Assembly: GCA_035296325.1 (NCBI GenBank)
Contig: DATHBD010000032.1
Span: forward strand, 1-64,000
Direction: 5' to 3'
Source: DATHBD01 sp035296325
GTDB taxonomy: Bacteria; Actinomycetota; Actinomycetes; Mycobacteriales; Micromonosporaceae
DNA: 64,000 nt
Shown one piece after another: positions 28,259 through 35,635 of this stretch (position 1 is the first letter of the stretch; each line of letters starts with the position of its first letter). Below the pieces are notes generated by a model. That model was given only the letters and a program-made list of their open reading frames with translations. It had not been told where the DNA came from and did no database searches. Both the position numbers and the translations under genes were made by a program.

Positions 28259-28912
28259 GTGAGGCTGGTGCTGGTGGGCCCGCCCGGGGCGGGCAAGGGG
28301 ACCCAGGCGGAGTTCATCGCTGCGCACCTCGCCGTGCCCAAGATCTCCACCGGTGACATCTTCCGCGCCAACGTCGGCCAGGGCACCCCGCTCGGGGTGG
28401 AGGCCAAGGCGTACATGGACGCCGGCAAGCTCGTCCCGGACGAGGTCACCATCAACATGGTGGCCGGTCGGCTGTCGGAGTCCGACGCCTCGGACGGGTT
28501 CCTGCTCGACGGCTTCCCCCGCACCACCCCGCAGGCCGTCGCGCTGGACAAGTTGCTGGCCGACCTCGGTACCGGGCTCGACATCGTGCTGGAGCTGGTC
28601 GTCGATGACGACGAGGTCATCCGCCGGCTCTCCGGTCGTCGCAACTGCCGGGGCTGCGGCAAGATCTGGCACGTCGAGTTCGACGCCCCGTCGAAAGAGG
28701 GCACCTGCGACCGCTGCGGTGGTCAGCTGTACCAACGCGACGACGACAAGGCGGACACGATCGCCGAGCGGCTGCGGGTGTACACCCGCGACACCGCTCC
28801 GCTCGTCGACTACTTCGGTGCACAGGGCAAGCTCGTCGGCATCGACGCGACCGGCCCGGTGGAGGATGTCACCGTCCGGGCGATCGACGCTCTGCGCTCA
28901 TACGGTGGGTAG
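28259..28912 (+). CDS. adk: Adenylate kinase
   Basis: Converts AMP and ATP to two ADP. GTG 28259 gives 217 residues starting MRLVLVGPPGAGKGTQ, with the P-loop at residues 7-15. The AMP-binding TGDIFRANV follows. The long LID domain has a zinc site of Cys130, Cys133, Cys150 and Cys153, a feature of Gram-positive and actinobacterial enzymes. The frame from 28217 lacks the family start. It lies 70 bp after secY, in normal order, and 5 bp before map. Confidence 0.96.
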   Translation: MRLVLVGPPGAGKGTQAEFIAAHLAVPKISTGDIFRANVGQGTPLGVEAKAYMDAGKLVPDEVTINMVAGRLSESDASDGFLLDGFPRTTPQAVALDKLLADLGTGLDIVLELVVDDDEVIRRLSGRRNCRGCGKIWHVEFDAPSKEGTCDRCGGQLYQRDDDKADTIAERLRVYTRDTAPLVDYFGAQGKLVGIDATGPVEDVTVRAIDALRSYGG

Positions 28913-28917
28913 TCCGC

Positions 28918-29802
28918 ATGGGGGCTAACGTGTGGGCGGACCAGCTCGAGATCGAGCTGAAGACCCCCGAGCAGATCGGGCTCATGCGCGAGGCCGGCCT
29001 CGTCGTGGCGAACGCCCTGGCCATCGTGCAGGACGCGGTCGCGCCCGGCATCTCCACGGGTGAGCTCGACGCGATGGCCGAGGAGTCGATCCGGGCCGCG
29101 GGCGCGGTCCCATCATTCCTGGGCTACCACGGCTACCCGGCGTCGTTGTGCACCTCCGTCAACGAGCAGGTCGTCCATGCCATCCCGTCGCGCCAGCAGA
29201 TCCTCCGCGACGGCGACGTGATCTCCATCGACTGTGGCGCCGACCTGGCCGGCTGGCACGGCGATGCGGCGATCACGGTCCCGGTCGGCCACGTCAGGCC
29301 GGGGCTGTTGGACATGATCAAGGTCGCCGAGGACGGCATGTGGGCCGGCATCGAGGCCGCCGCCCGCGGGGCCCGGTCCGGCAAGGGCCGGCTCACCGAC
29401 ATCTCCTTCGCCATCCAGTCCTCGATCCGGAAGGCCAGTAGGTACGGCATCGTCGAGGGGTACGGCGGGCACGGCATCGGCAGTGCGATGCACCAGGACC
29501 CGTTCGTGCTGAACCACGGTCGGCCGGGTCGCGGCCCCCGCCTGGTCCCGGGCATGGCGCTCGCCATCGAGCCGATGTTGACCCTGGGCAAGCACCGGGT
29601 CGCCGAACTGGACGACGGCTGGACCGTGGTGACGGTCGACGGCTCGCCTGCGGTGCACGTCGAGCACACGATGGCGATCTGCGACGACGGGGTGTGGGTC
29701 ACCACCGCGTTCGACGGCGGCCGCTCCCGCCTTGGCGACCTGGTCACTCATCGTAGTGTTAAGCCGAAGCCACTCACTCCCGGGCGAGTCCAATTACCCT
29801 GA
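28918..29802 (+). CDS. map: Methionine aminopeptidase, type I
   Basis: Removes the initiator methionine from nascent proteins. The 294-residue product shows all five metal ligands in context: the Asp of SIDCGAD, the Asp of HGDAAITV, the His of GYGGHGIG, the Glu of AIEPML and the Glu of HVEHTMAI. After FDGG the C-terminus continues about 26 residues (ending PGRVQLP). This tail differs from the sequence after the decayed second copy at 30626-30813. An AT-richer insert follows, so the tail may have been altered by that event. ATG 28918 is used; GTG 28930 is an alternative. Confidence 0.95.
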   Translation: MGANVWADQLEIELKTPEQIGLMREAGLVVANALAIVQDAVAPGISTGELDAMAEESIRAAGAVPSFLGYHGYPASLCTSVNEQVVHAIPSRQQILRDGDVISIDCGADLAGWHGDAAITVPVGHVRPGLLDMIKVAEDGMWAGIEAAARGARSGKGRLTDISFAIQSSIRKASRYGIVEGYGGHGIGSAMHQDPFVLNHGRPGRGPRLVPGMALAIEPMLTLGKHRVAELDDGWTVVTVDGSPAVHVEHTMAICDDGVWVTTAFDGGRSRLGDLVTHRSVKPKPLTPGRVQLP

Positions 29803-30019
29803 GTTGCCGCTTAATGTACTGGTCGGCGTGATTGCTGGTCGATGACTTGAGCAGGCTGGACGCTGAGGTCGCCTGAGCTGGCCGCAGCCCGACCGGTCGA
29901 GACGTTCAACCTGTCCATTGACCCGGATTGTAGAAGGCCGCAGCGTCGTGGTGCTGTCTGTCGACCCGCCGATAAGCCGGTAGTGGTTCTGCGCCGCGAG
30001 GGCAGAAAATTCAAATAGT

Positions 30020-30049
30020 GACATATAACACAAAAACTACGGATATGTC
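30020..30049 (+). promoter_or_regulatory. Inverted repeat upstream of the crystallin-like gene promoter
   Basis: GACATAT and ATATGTC are exact reverse complements separated by 16 A/C-rich bases. The right arm ends one base before the -35 element at 30051. The position suits an activator site or operator. No regulator gene is nearby. Confidence 0.4.
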
Positions 30050-30050
30050 A

Positions 30051-30080
30051 TTGACCACTCTGGATTGACCTCGTTATGCT
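30051..30080 (+). promoter_or_regulatory. Promoter of the crystallin-like gene
   Basis: TTGACC (30051-30056), an 18-bp spacer and TATGCT (30075-30080) are a close match to housekeeping promoter elements. The start would be near 30087, about 37 nt before ATG 30124. The gene is therefore likely transcribed on its own as well as by any read-through from map. Confidence 0.65.
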
Positions 30081-30123
30081 GTGCGCTTGGTTAGCCACGT
30101 CAGGCAATCACGGAGGGAATCGT

Positions 30124-30498
30124 ATGAAAAAGAAGCAGCGGAATTTCAGGGTCCGTAGTAGGATCGCAGCTTTTTCAGTGGCGCTACTTGCGGGAGTGGG
30201 CGTTCTGACCGTGGCACCCAGCCCAGCCCTTGCCGTAAACTCTGTACCGTGCAACAACTGGGGTTATGCTTCTATCCTTTATGCAAACGGGAACCGTTCC
30301 TGCTTTGCAAATTCTGGATGGATGCAGTTGGCTGGGCCAAGCCCTAGGCAATTTTGTGCGGGTAACAATACAGCGACGTTCGGAGTGCTTAGAAACTGGT
30401 GGGATTCGTTCTCTGATGAGTACTTCTTCACGGTCGGCTGGGGCACGTGCCGGAACTACGCCGTCCACTCAGTTCAGAGCATCAGACTCAGCTATTGA
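30124..30498 (+). CDS. Secreted beta/gamma-crystallin-like small protein
   Basis: ATG 30124 has GGAGGG 6 bases upstream. The 124-residue precursor has a signal peptide: the basic start MKKKQRNFRVRSR, a hydrophobic core at about residues 14-30 and a cleavage site after ALA37. The mature 87 residues hold four cysteines (43, 60, 78, 109). Their pattern, CFANSGW, then AGNNTATFGV, a Phe/Val/Trp strand and a final SVQSIRL, resembles Streptomyces killer-toxin-like and other beta/gamma-crystallin secreted proteins, some of them antimicrobial. That family link is from memory of the pattern. GC is clearly lower than in its neighbours. It interrupts the spc operon and has its own promoter and terminator, pointing to horizontal gain. 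Confidence 0.7.
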   Translation: MKKKQRNFRVRSRIAAFSVALLAGVGVLTVAPSPALAVNSVPCNNWGYASILYANGNRSCFANSGWMQLAGPSPRQFCAGNNTATFGVLRNWWDSFSDEYFFTVGWGTCRNYAVHSVQSIRLSY

Positions 30499-30572
30499 GA
30501 CGGAACTGCGGGGTGCTGGCCCAGTGCTAGTCCCCGTAGATGGCATGGCATGGCACCATACGAAGTTCTGAA

Positions 30573-30615
30573 AGAGGCGTGCTGATACGGCAGTGAATCG
30601 TATCGGCACGCCTCT
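30573..30615 (+). terminator. Terminator of the crystallin-like gene
   Basis: AGAGGCGTGCTGATACG (30573-30589) pairs over 17 bp with CGTATCGGCACGCCTCT (30599-30615), with one G-U and a 9-nt loop. It lies 75 bp after the stop. On the opposite strand the stem is followed by a short T run, so it may work both ways. Confidence 0.7.
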
Positions 30616-30625
30616 GCCAATGCCG

Positions 30626-30813
30626 CTCCCGTGCCGGAAGCAGGTGCTGCGGGACGGTGACGTGATCTGCTCACTCTCGGCCGGCACCGGGTCGCCGAGC
30701 TGGGCGACGGCTGGACCGTTGTCACGGTGGACGACTCGCCCGCGGTCCATGTGGAGCACACGATGGCGATCTGCGACGACGGGGTCTGGGTCACGACCGC
30801 CTTCGACGGCGGC
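30626..30813 (+). pseudogene. Decayed partial copy of map
   Basis: Two blocks match the intact map gene. 30626-30667 encodes LPCRKQVLRDGDVI, corresponding to IPSRQQILRDGDVI near 29182. About 30671-30813 encodes LTLGRHRVAELGDGWTVVTV through VWVTTAFDGG, corresponding to about 29578-29721. The roughly 350 bp between them, including three metal ligands, is deleted, and the frame shifts at the join. By eye the second block is about 85-90% identical to map. The second block's frame runs without a stop into the DUF1707 gene. This looks like the remnant of an older or donor map allele left when DNA was inserted. Confidence 0.8.
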
Positions 30814-30888
30814 CTGACACTCCATCCGGGCTTTCCGACCGGGGTTCACCCCGCGATGCTGGGTGCCAGCGGAGTTCGGGAGGACACG

Positions 30889-31383
30889 GTGACGGAGCGT
30901 CGGGAGTATCTGCGGGCGGCCGATGCAGATCGGGAGTCGGTCGCGCAGGAACTGAAGGGCGCGCTCGACGAAGGCCGGCTTACCCTGTCCGAGTACGATG
31001 AGCGGCTGCGCGACGCCTACGCGGCGAAGACGTACGGGGAGCTGGAATCGGTCCTGGCCGATTTGCCGCGGGTACGCCCCGCGGGACGGTCCCAGTTGGC
31101 GTCAGTGTCGTCGGCGCGTGACGCGGGACGGGGCGGCGCGTCCGAAGGGCCGGGTTCCATGCCCCGCTGGCTGGGTGCGGTGTGGCGGGCCTGGATCGTT
31201 GCCGTCTCCATCAACCTGGTGATCTGGCTACTGGTGAGCGTCTCGGCTGAAGATGGCCCGGTGCACTTCTGGCCGATGTGGGTGGCCGGCCCCTGGGGCG
31301 CGGTCCTGCTGGCCACGACGGTCACCGAGCTGATGGCCGGAGAGCCGCGCCGGCGTCGTACGCACCGATCAACCGACCAGTAG
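30889..31383 (+). CDS. DUF1707 domain membrane protein
   Basis: GTG 30889, with GGGAGGA 4 bases upstream, gives 164 residues. Residues 1-62 form the DUF1707 domain (LRAADADRESVAQELKGAL, then GRLTLSEYDERLRDAYAA and TYGELESVLADLP). A linker and two hydrophobic helices follow (about 100-120 and 128-148) with a basic tail. Such proteins are widespread in actinobacteria and their DUF1707 part is thought to bind DNA or nucleic acid, though the role is not established. The open frame reaches back into the map remnant to 30727, but the ribosome site supports 30889. Confidence 0.8.
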   Translation: MTERREYLRAADADRESVAQELKGALDEGRLTLSEYDERLRDAYAAKTYGELESVLADLPRVRPAGRSQLASVSSARDAGRGGASEGPGSMPRWLGAVWRAWIVAVSINLVIWLLVSVSAEDGPVHFWPMWVAGPWGAVLLATTVTELMAGEPRRRRTHRSTDQ

Positions 31384-31691
31384 CAGCGCCTCTGACGCTG
31401 AAATCCGACTCTAGATCCCTTGATCGCGACCACGGTACGCGGGACGTAGTGGACTTGCCGATGTGGTGCGCTGATCGCGATCATGGGAGCCTCCGACCGA
31501 AGCCTGGCGCTGGGCTGCGCGGGCTCCCGCGGGTACAGAGCACCCGGTTTGCTACGCCGTACGGTACGCGCGTAGACTGGCCAATCGGCGCACAGCGTCC
31601 ACTCCGGCATGCCGTCAGCTTCAGGCGGCCGGAGCCGCGGCTGGAGGATGCGTGAGCCAACAATGAGACCCAGGGTCAGGTAGCGGAGGAT
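31384..31691 (+). other. infA upstream region
   Basis: A 308-bp gap without a gene. It contains a perfect palindrome TGATCGCGATCA (31472-31483), with a related GATCGCGA at 31421. A weak promoter candidate TTTGCT (31549-31554), 19-bp spacer, TAGACT (31574-31579) would give infA a leader of about 105 nt. GGAGGA ends one base before the infA ATG, an unusually short spacing. Confidence 0.5.
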
Positions 31692-31913
31692 ATGCCAAAG
31701 AAAGATGGAGCCATCGAGATCGAGGGCCGAGTGGTCGAGCCCCTCCCGAACGCAATGTTCCGGGTGGAGCTCGCAAACGGCCACAAAGTCTTGGCGCACA
31801 TCAGCGGCAAGATGCGGCAGCACTACATCCGCATTCTGCCCGAGGATCGGGTCGTCGTAGAGCTCTCGCCCTATGACCTCACCCGTGGGCGCATCGTCTA
31901 CCGCTACAAGTGA
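31692..31913 (+). CDS. infA: Translation initiation factor IF-1
   Basis: IF-1 occupies the A site during initiation. The 73-residue product begins MPKKDGAIEIEGRVVEPLPN and ends DLTRGRIVYRYK, an OB-fold protein of standard length. The Shine-Dalgarno GGAGGA (31685-31690) is very close to ATG 31692. An AGG at 31678-31680 may serve instead. rpmJ follows after 106 bp. Confidence 0.97.
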   Translation: MPKKDGAIEIEGRVVEPLPNAMFRVELANGHKVLAHISGKMRQHYIRILPEDRVVVELSPYDLTRGRIVYRYK

Positions 31914-32019
31914 CCGACGGGCTCGTCCGTGTCCGACACCGTCGGGTCAGCCGGTTCCCGCCGGCCAGCCAACGAGCCAGGGCGTACGCGCCGGGCGCGC
32001 ATCGAAAGACAGGCAAACC

Positions 32020-32133
32020 GTGAAGGTCAAGCCGAGCGTGAAGAAGATCTGCCAGAAGTGCCGGGTCATCCGGCGCCACGGCCGGGTCATGGTGATCTGC
32101 CCTGACCCGCGCCACAAGCAGCGCCAGGGCTGA
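32020..32133 (+). CDS. rpmJ: 50S ribosomal protein L36, zinc-binding form
   Basis: L36 is the smallest ribosomal protein. GTG 32020 gives 37 residues with the zinc ligands Cys11, Cys14, Cys27 and His32 (KKICQKCRV, VICPDPRHKQRQG). The frame upstream to 31873 has no homology. A weak AAAGACAGG precedes the start. Confidence 0.95.
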   Translation: MKVKPSVKKICQKCRVIRRHGRVMVICPDPRHKQRQG

Positions 32134-32318
32134 GCTTCGGCCCAGCCGGCGCAGCACGCACAACTGAACAAGCTCGTTCCAGCCGCGGAGCAGGCACTGC
32201 GAGATCTCGCAGGGCGGACCGTCGCGGCCTGACCCCCGGTCGGAGGCCGGGGCCCGCCTGGGCAGGCGGGGTGGGACGGGCGCAGACCTCCGGACACCTA
32301 TGAGGAGTACGCCCGCCG
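32134..32318 (+). other. rpmJ-rpsM gap with palindrome and hairpins
   Basis: This 185-bp gap contains a perfect 16-bp palindrome CTGCGAGATCTCGCAG (32197-32212). CCCCGG/CCGGGG and CCCGCC/GGCGGG stems lie around 32234-32272. GAGGAG near 32302 is the probable rpsM ribosome site. It divides infA-rpmJ from the alpha group. Confidence 0.5.
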
Positions 32319-32699
32319 ATGGCACGTCTTTCCGGCGTCGACCTCCCCCGCGAAAAGCGGGTGGAGATTGCGCTCACGTACATCTTCGGCATCGGTCGCA
32401 CCCGCTCCATCGAGGCGCTGACCGCGACCGGGATCGACGCGAACAAGCGCGCCCGCGATCTCACCGACGAAGAGATCGTGCAGCTGCGCGACTACATCGA
32501 AGCAAACTTCAGGGTCGAGGGTGATCTGCGCCGCGAGGTCGCCTCCGACATCCGCCGCAAGGTCGAGATCGGTTGCTACGCCGGTGTCCGGCACCGCCGC
32601 GGCCTGCCCGTACGCGGGCAGCGAACCCGTACGAACGCGCGTACCCGCAAGGGTCCAAAGCGCACGGTGGCCGGTAAGAAGAAGCCCGGTAAGAAGTAG
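32319..32699 (+). CDS. rpsM: 30S ribosomal protein S13
   Basis: S13 bridges to the large subunit and contacts P-site tRNA. The 126-residue product begins MARLSGVDLPREKRVEIALT and has YIFGIGRTRSIEAL. It ends with the basic segment RRGLPVRGQRTRTNARTRKG and a Lys-rich tail. Length and order (rpsM-rpsK-rpsD-rpoA-rplQ) are standard. Confidence 0.97.
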   Translation: MARLSGVDLPREKRVEIALTYIFGIGRTRSIEALTATGIDANKRARDLTDEEIVQLRDYIEANFRVEGDLRREVASDIRRKVEIGCYAGVRHRRGLPVRGQRTRTNARTRKGPKRTVAGKKKPGKK

Positions 32700-32729
32700 T
32701 AACCGGATCTACGAGGAGCGCATAAAGAT

Positions 32730-33143
32730 ATGCCACCCAAGGCACGCGCCGGCGGATCGACCCCTGTCAAGAAGGTCCGGCGCAAGGAACGCAAGAACGT
32801 CTCCCACGGGCAGGCGCACATCAAGAGCACGTTCAACAACACGATCGTCTCGATCACCGACCCGACCGGCGCCGTGATCTCCTGGGCCTCGGCCGGCCAG
32901 GTGGGCTTCAAGGGCTCGCGCAAGTCGACTCCGTTCGCCGCACAGCTCGCCGCCGAGGCGGCGGCCCGTCGGGCGATGGAGCACGGGATGCGCAAGGTCG
33001 ACGTGTTCGTCAAGGGCCCCGGCTCCGGCCGGGAAACCGCCATCCGCTCGCTGCAGGCCGTCGGCCTGGAGGTCGGGCAGATTTCTGACGTCACGCCGCA
33101 GCCGCACAACGGCTGCCGTCCGCCCAAGCGTCGCCGGGTCTAA
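32730..33143 (+). CDS. rpsK: 30S ribosomal protein S11
   Basis: S11 forms the platform near the E site. The 137-residue product has KNVSHGQAHIKSTFNNTIVS and GFKGSRKSTPFAAQLAAEAA, ending PHNGCRPPKRRRV, the universal C-terminus. GAGGAG precedes ATG 32730. rpsD starts 15 bp later. Confidence 0.97.
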   Translation: MPPKARAGGSTPVKKVRRKERKNVSHGQAHIKSTFNNTIVSITDPTGAVISWASAGQVGFKGSRKSTPFAAQLAAEAAARRAMEHGMRKVDVFVKGPGSGRETAIRSLQAVGLEVGQISDVTPQPHNGCRPPKRRRV

Positions 33144-33158
33144 GGGGAATTCGAAACA

Positions 33159-33785
33159 ATGGCTCGTTACACAGGCGCCGACTGCCGACGCTGCCGGCGC
33201 GAAAAGATGAAGCTCTTCCTGAAGGGCACCAAGTGCGAGGGGCCCAAGTGCCCCTTCGAGTCCCGGCCGTTCCCGCCCGGGCAGCACGGTCGCGGTCGCC
33301 CCAAGGAGACCGAGTACCTGCTGCAGCTTCGCGAGAAGCAGAAGGCGCGCCGCGTGTACGGCGTGCTGGAGAAGCAGTTCCGCGGGTACTACGAGGAGGC
33401 AGTGTCCAAGACCGGCAAGACCGGTGAGGAACTGCTGCGCATCCTCGAGTCCCGCCTCGACAACGTGGTCTACCGGGCCGGCTACGCCTCGTCCCGGGAC
33501 CAGGCACGCCAGCTGGTCAAGCACGGCCACTTCCTGGTCAACGGCAAGAAGGTCGACATCCCGTCGTACCGGATCCGCGAGCACGACATCGTCCAGGTCC
33601 GGGAGAAGTCCCGCGAGCTGACGCCGTTCCTGATCGCACAGGGTCTCGCCGGTAGCCGCGCCGTTCCGGCGTGGCTGGAGGCCATCCCCAGCCAGCTCAA
33701 GATCCTGGTCCACGCGCTGCCGGCCCGTCAGGTGATCGACACGCAGGTCCAGGAGCAGTTGATCGTCGAGCTCTACTCGAAGTAA
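33159..33785 (+). CDS. rpsD: 30S ribosomal protein S4, zinc-type
   Basis: S4 nucleates small-subunit assembly and affects accuracy. The 208-residue product has four N-terminal cysteines (9, 12, 26, 31) that form a zinc site. The S4 RNA-binding domain follows, with LESRLDNVVYRAGYASSRDQ and the end VQEQLIVELYSK. A hairpin (33795-33823) lies between it and rpoA. Confidence 0.97.
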   Translation: MARYTGADCRRCRREKMKLFLKGTKCEGPKCPFESRPFPPGQHGRGRPKETEYLLQLREKQKARRVYGVLEKQFRGYYEEAVSKTGKTGEELLRILESRLDNVVYRAGYASSRDQARQLVKHGHFLVNGKKVDIPSYRIREHDIVQVREKSRELTPFLIAQGLAGSRAVPAWLEAIPSQLKILVHALPARQVIDTQVQEQLIVELYSK

Positions 33786-33794
33786 GGCTGCGAC

Positions 33795-33823
33795 GGCGGC
33801 CCGTCCACTGTGGATGGGCCGCC
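33795..33823 (+). other. Hairpin between rpsD and rpoA
   Basis: GGCGGCCC (33795-33802) pairs with GGGCCGCC (33816-33823), with TCCA/TGGA extending the stem inside. It starts 9 bases after the rpsD stop and may tune rpoA expression relative to the ribosomal genes. Confidence 0.55.
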
Positions 33824-33880
33824 GGCAACATCATCGTATGGGTGTCATATAGCGGGCGCCCGACGTACTGGAGGAACAGA

Positions 33881-34900
33881 GTGCTCATCTCTCAGCGGCC
33901 GTCTCTGGCCGAAGAGTCTCTCAGCGAAACCCGCTCCCGGTTCACCATCGAGCCGCTCGAGCCCGGTTTCGGCTACACGCTCGGCAACTCGCTGCGCCGT
34001 ACGCTGCTGTCGTCCATCCCGGGCGCGGCGGTGACCTCCATCAAGATCGATGGAGTGCTGCACGAGTTCACCACGATCCCCGGTGTCAAGGAGGACGTGG
34101 TCGAGCTGGTCATGAACGTCAAGGAACTCTCGGTCAGCTGCGAGCACGACGAGCCCGTCTCGATGTACCTGCGCAAGCAGGGCCCGGGCGACGTGACCGC
34201 GGCGGACATCCAGCCTCCGGCCGGTGTCTCGGTGCACAACGACATCAAGCTGGCCACGCTCAACGGCAAGGGCCGCCTGGACATGGAGCTGACGGTCGAG
34301 CGCGGCCGTGGCTACGTGACCGCCGCCCAGAACAAGACGCAGGGCCAGGAGATCGGCCGGATCCCGGTCGACTCGATCTACTCGCCGGTGCTCAAGGTGA
34401 CGTACCGGGTGGAGGCCACCCGCGTCGAGCAGCGCACCGACTTCGACCGGCTGATCATCGACGTCGAGACCAAGGCGTCGATCACGCCGCGGACCGCGCT
34501 GGCATCCGCCGGCTCCACCCTGGTCGAGCTCTTCGGTCTGGCGCGTGAGCTGGACGAGACGGCCGAGGGTATCGACATCGGCCCGTCCCCGCAGGACGCT
34601 CAGCTCGCCGCCGACCTCGCACTGCCGATCGAGGAGCTGGACCTCACCGTCCGGTCGTACAACTGCCTCAAGCGCGAGGGGATCAACAGCGTCGGGGAGC
34701 TGATCAGCCGCACCGAGGCGGACCTGCTCGATATAAGGAATTTCGGTCAGAAGTCGATCGACGAGGTCAAGATGAAGCTCGCCGGTATGGGCCTCGGGCT
34801 CAAGGACTCCGCGCCGACCTTCGACCCCACCCACGTGGTGGACTCGTTCGCCGACGTTGACTACGCCGACGATGACTTCCGTGAGACCGAGCAGCTGTAG
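33881..34900 (+). CDS. rpoA: RNA polymerase alpha subunit
   Basis: Alpha forms the dimer on which RNA polymerase assembles. GTG 33881, with GGAGGA (33870-33875) 5 bases upstream, gives 339 residues starting MLISQRPSLAEESL. The N-terminal domain has GFGYTLGNSLRRTLLSSIPG. The C-terminal domain (about 250-310) has the helix-hairpin-helix VRSYNCLKREGINSVGEL used for promoter UP-element and activator contacts. The frame from 33671 is an artefact. Confidence 0.98.
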   Translation: MLISQRPSLAEESLSETRSRFTIEPLEPGFGYTLGNSLRRTLLSSIPGAAVTSIKIDGVLHEFTTIPGVKEDVVELVMNVKELSVSCEHDEPVSMYLRKQGPGDVTAADIQPPAGVSVHNDIKLATLNGKGRLDMELTVERGRGYVTAAQNKTQGQEIGRIPVDSIYSPVLKVTYRVEATRVEQRTDFDRLIIDVETKASITPRTALASAGSTLVELFGLARELDETAEGIDIGPSPQDAQLAADLALPIEELDLTVRSYNCLKREGINSVGELISRTEADLLDIRNFGQKSIDEVKMKLAGMGLGLKDSAPTFDPTHVVDSFADVDYADDDFRETEQL

Positions 34901-34932
34901 CTGCGCGTAGCGATACCTGAGGAGCGAAAGAA

Positions 34933-35544
34933 ATGCCCACGCCCACCAAGGGAACCCGCCTCGGCGGTAGCCCCGCGCACGAGCGGTTGATGCTGGCGAA
35001 CCTCGCCACGTCGCTGTTCCAGCACGGCCGGATCCAGACCACCGAGACGAAGGCGAAGCGGCTCCGCCCGCTCGCCGAGAAGCTCGTCACCTTCGCGAAG
35101 CGGGGCGACCTGCACTCGCGTCGTCAGGTGATGACGGTGGTCCGGGACAAGGACGTGGTCTACACGCTCTTCGATGAGATCGGCCCGCGGATGGCCAACC
35201 GGCAGGGTGGGTACATCCGGATCGTGAAGATCGGCCCCCGCAAGGGCGACAACGCCCCGATGGCGGTCATCGAGCTGGTCGAGGAGCTCGAGGTCGTCAC
35301 TACCACCGAGCGCAACACGCCTGCCAAGGCCGGCGCCCGCAAGGCGAAGCGCACCGAGGCGGTCGCGGCGCTGGCGGGCGGGGACTCCGACGACGACCAC
35401 CCGGTGACGCCAGCGTCGGCGGGCACCACCGACAGCGAGCCGGGCGAGTCTGACCCCGGCTCGTCGGTCGAGTCGGCGTCGGGGGACAAGGACGCGGACG
35501 GCCCGGGCACCCAGGCCGAAGGCGAAGACACCGACAAGCGCTGA
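34933..35544 (+). CDS. rplQ: 50S ribosomal protein L17
   Basis: L17 sits near the tunnel exit. The 203-residue product has the core MPTPTKGTRLGGSPAHERLM and RIQTTETKAKRLRPLAEKLV. An acidic Asp/Glu/Ser/Gly tail of about 80 residues follows (AALAGGDSDDDHPVTPASAG onwards). The E. coli protein has 127 residues. The tail resembles that of L4 in this window. A good terminator follows. Confidence 0.96.
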   Translation: MPTPTKGTRLGGSPAHERLMLANLATSLFQHGRIQTTETKAKRLRPLAEKLVTFAKRGDLHSRRQVMTVVRDKDVVYTLFDEIGPRMANRQGGYIRIVKIGPRKGDNAPMAVIELVEELEVVTTTERNTPAKAGARKAKRTEAVAALAGGDSDDDHPVTPASAGTTDSEPGESDPGSSVESASGDKDADGPGTQAEGEDTDKR

Positions 35545-35558
35545 TCATGTACTCGGCA

Positions 35559-35590
35559 CGGGCTCGGCATCTCTCCGGATGCCGGGCCCG
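35559..35590 (+). terminator. Terminator of the alpha operon
   Basis: CGGGCTCGGCAT (35559-35570) and ATGCCGGGCCCG (35579-35590) pair over 12 bp with one G-U. The stem is followed by TTTCGCTTT. It lies 15 bases after rplQ. Confidence 0.75.
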
Positions 35591-35635
35591 TTTCGCTTTC
35601 CCGGGCGCTGTGGGGAGCGCAGGTAGGGCGCGATC

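Larger units (their letters stand above)
29803..30123 (+). other. AT-richer gap after map, with operator-like repeat
   Basis: A 321-bp region without a recognisable gene and with lower GC than the ribosomal genes. It contains the inverted repeat GACATAT (30020-30026) / ATATGTC (30043-30049), just upstream of the promoter at 30051-30080. The composition shift begins around 29,800. No transposase or integrase remnant was recognised in either strand. Confidence 0.55.

Noticed and set aside
29803..30625. Insertion sequence or integrase remnant
   Set aside because: Checked both strands for transposase or integrase motifs and terminal inverted repeats at the edges; none recognised.
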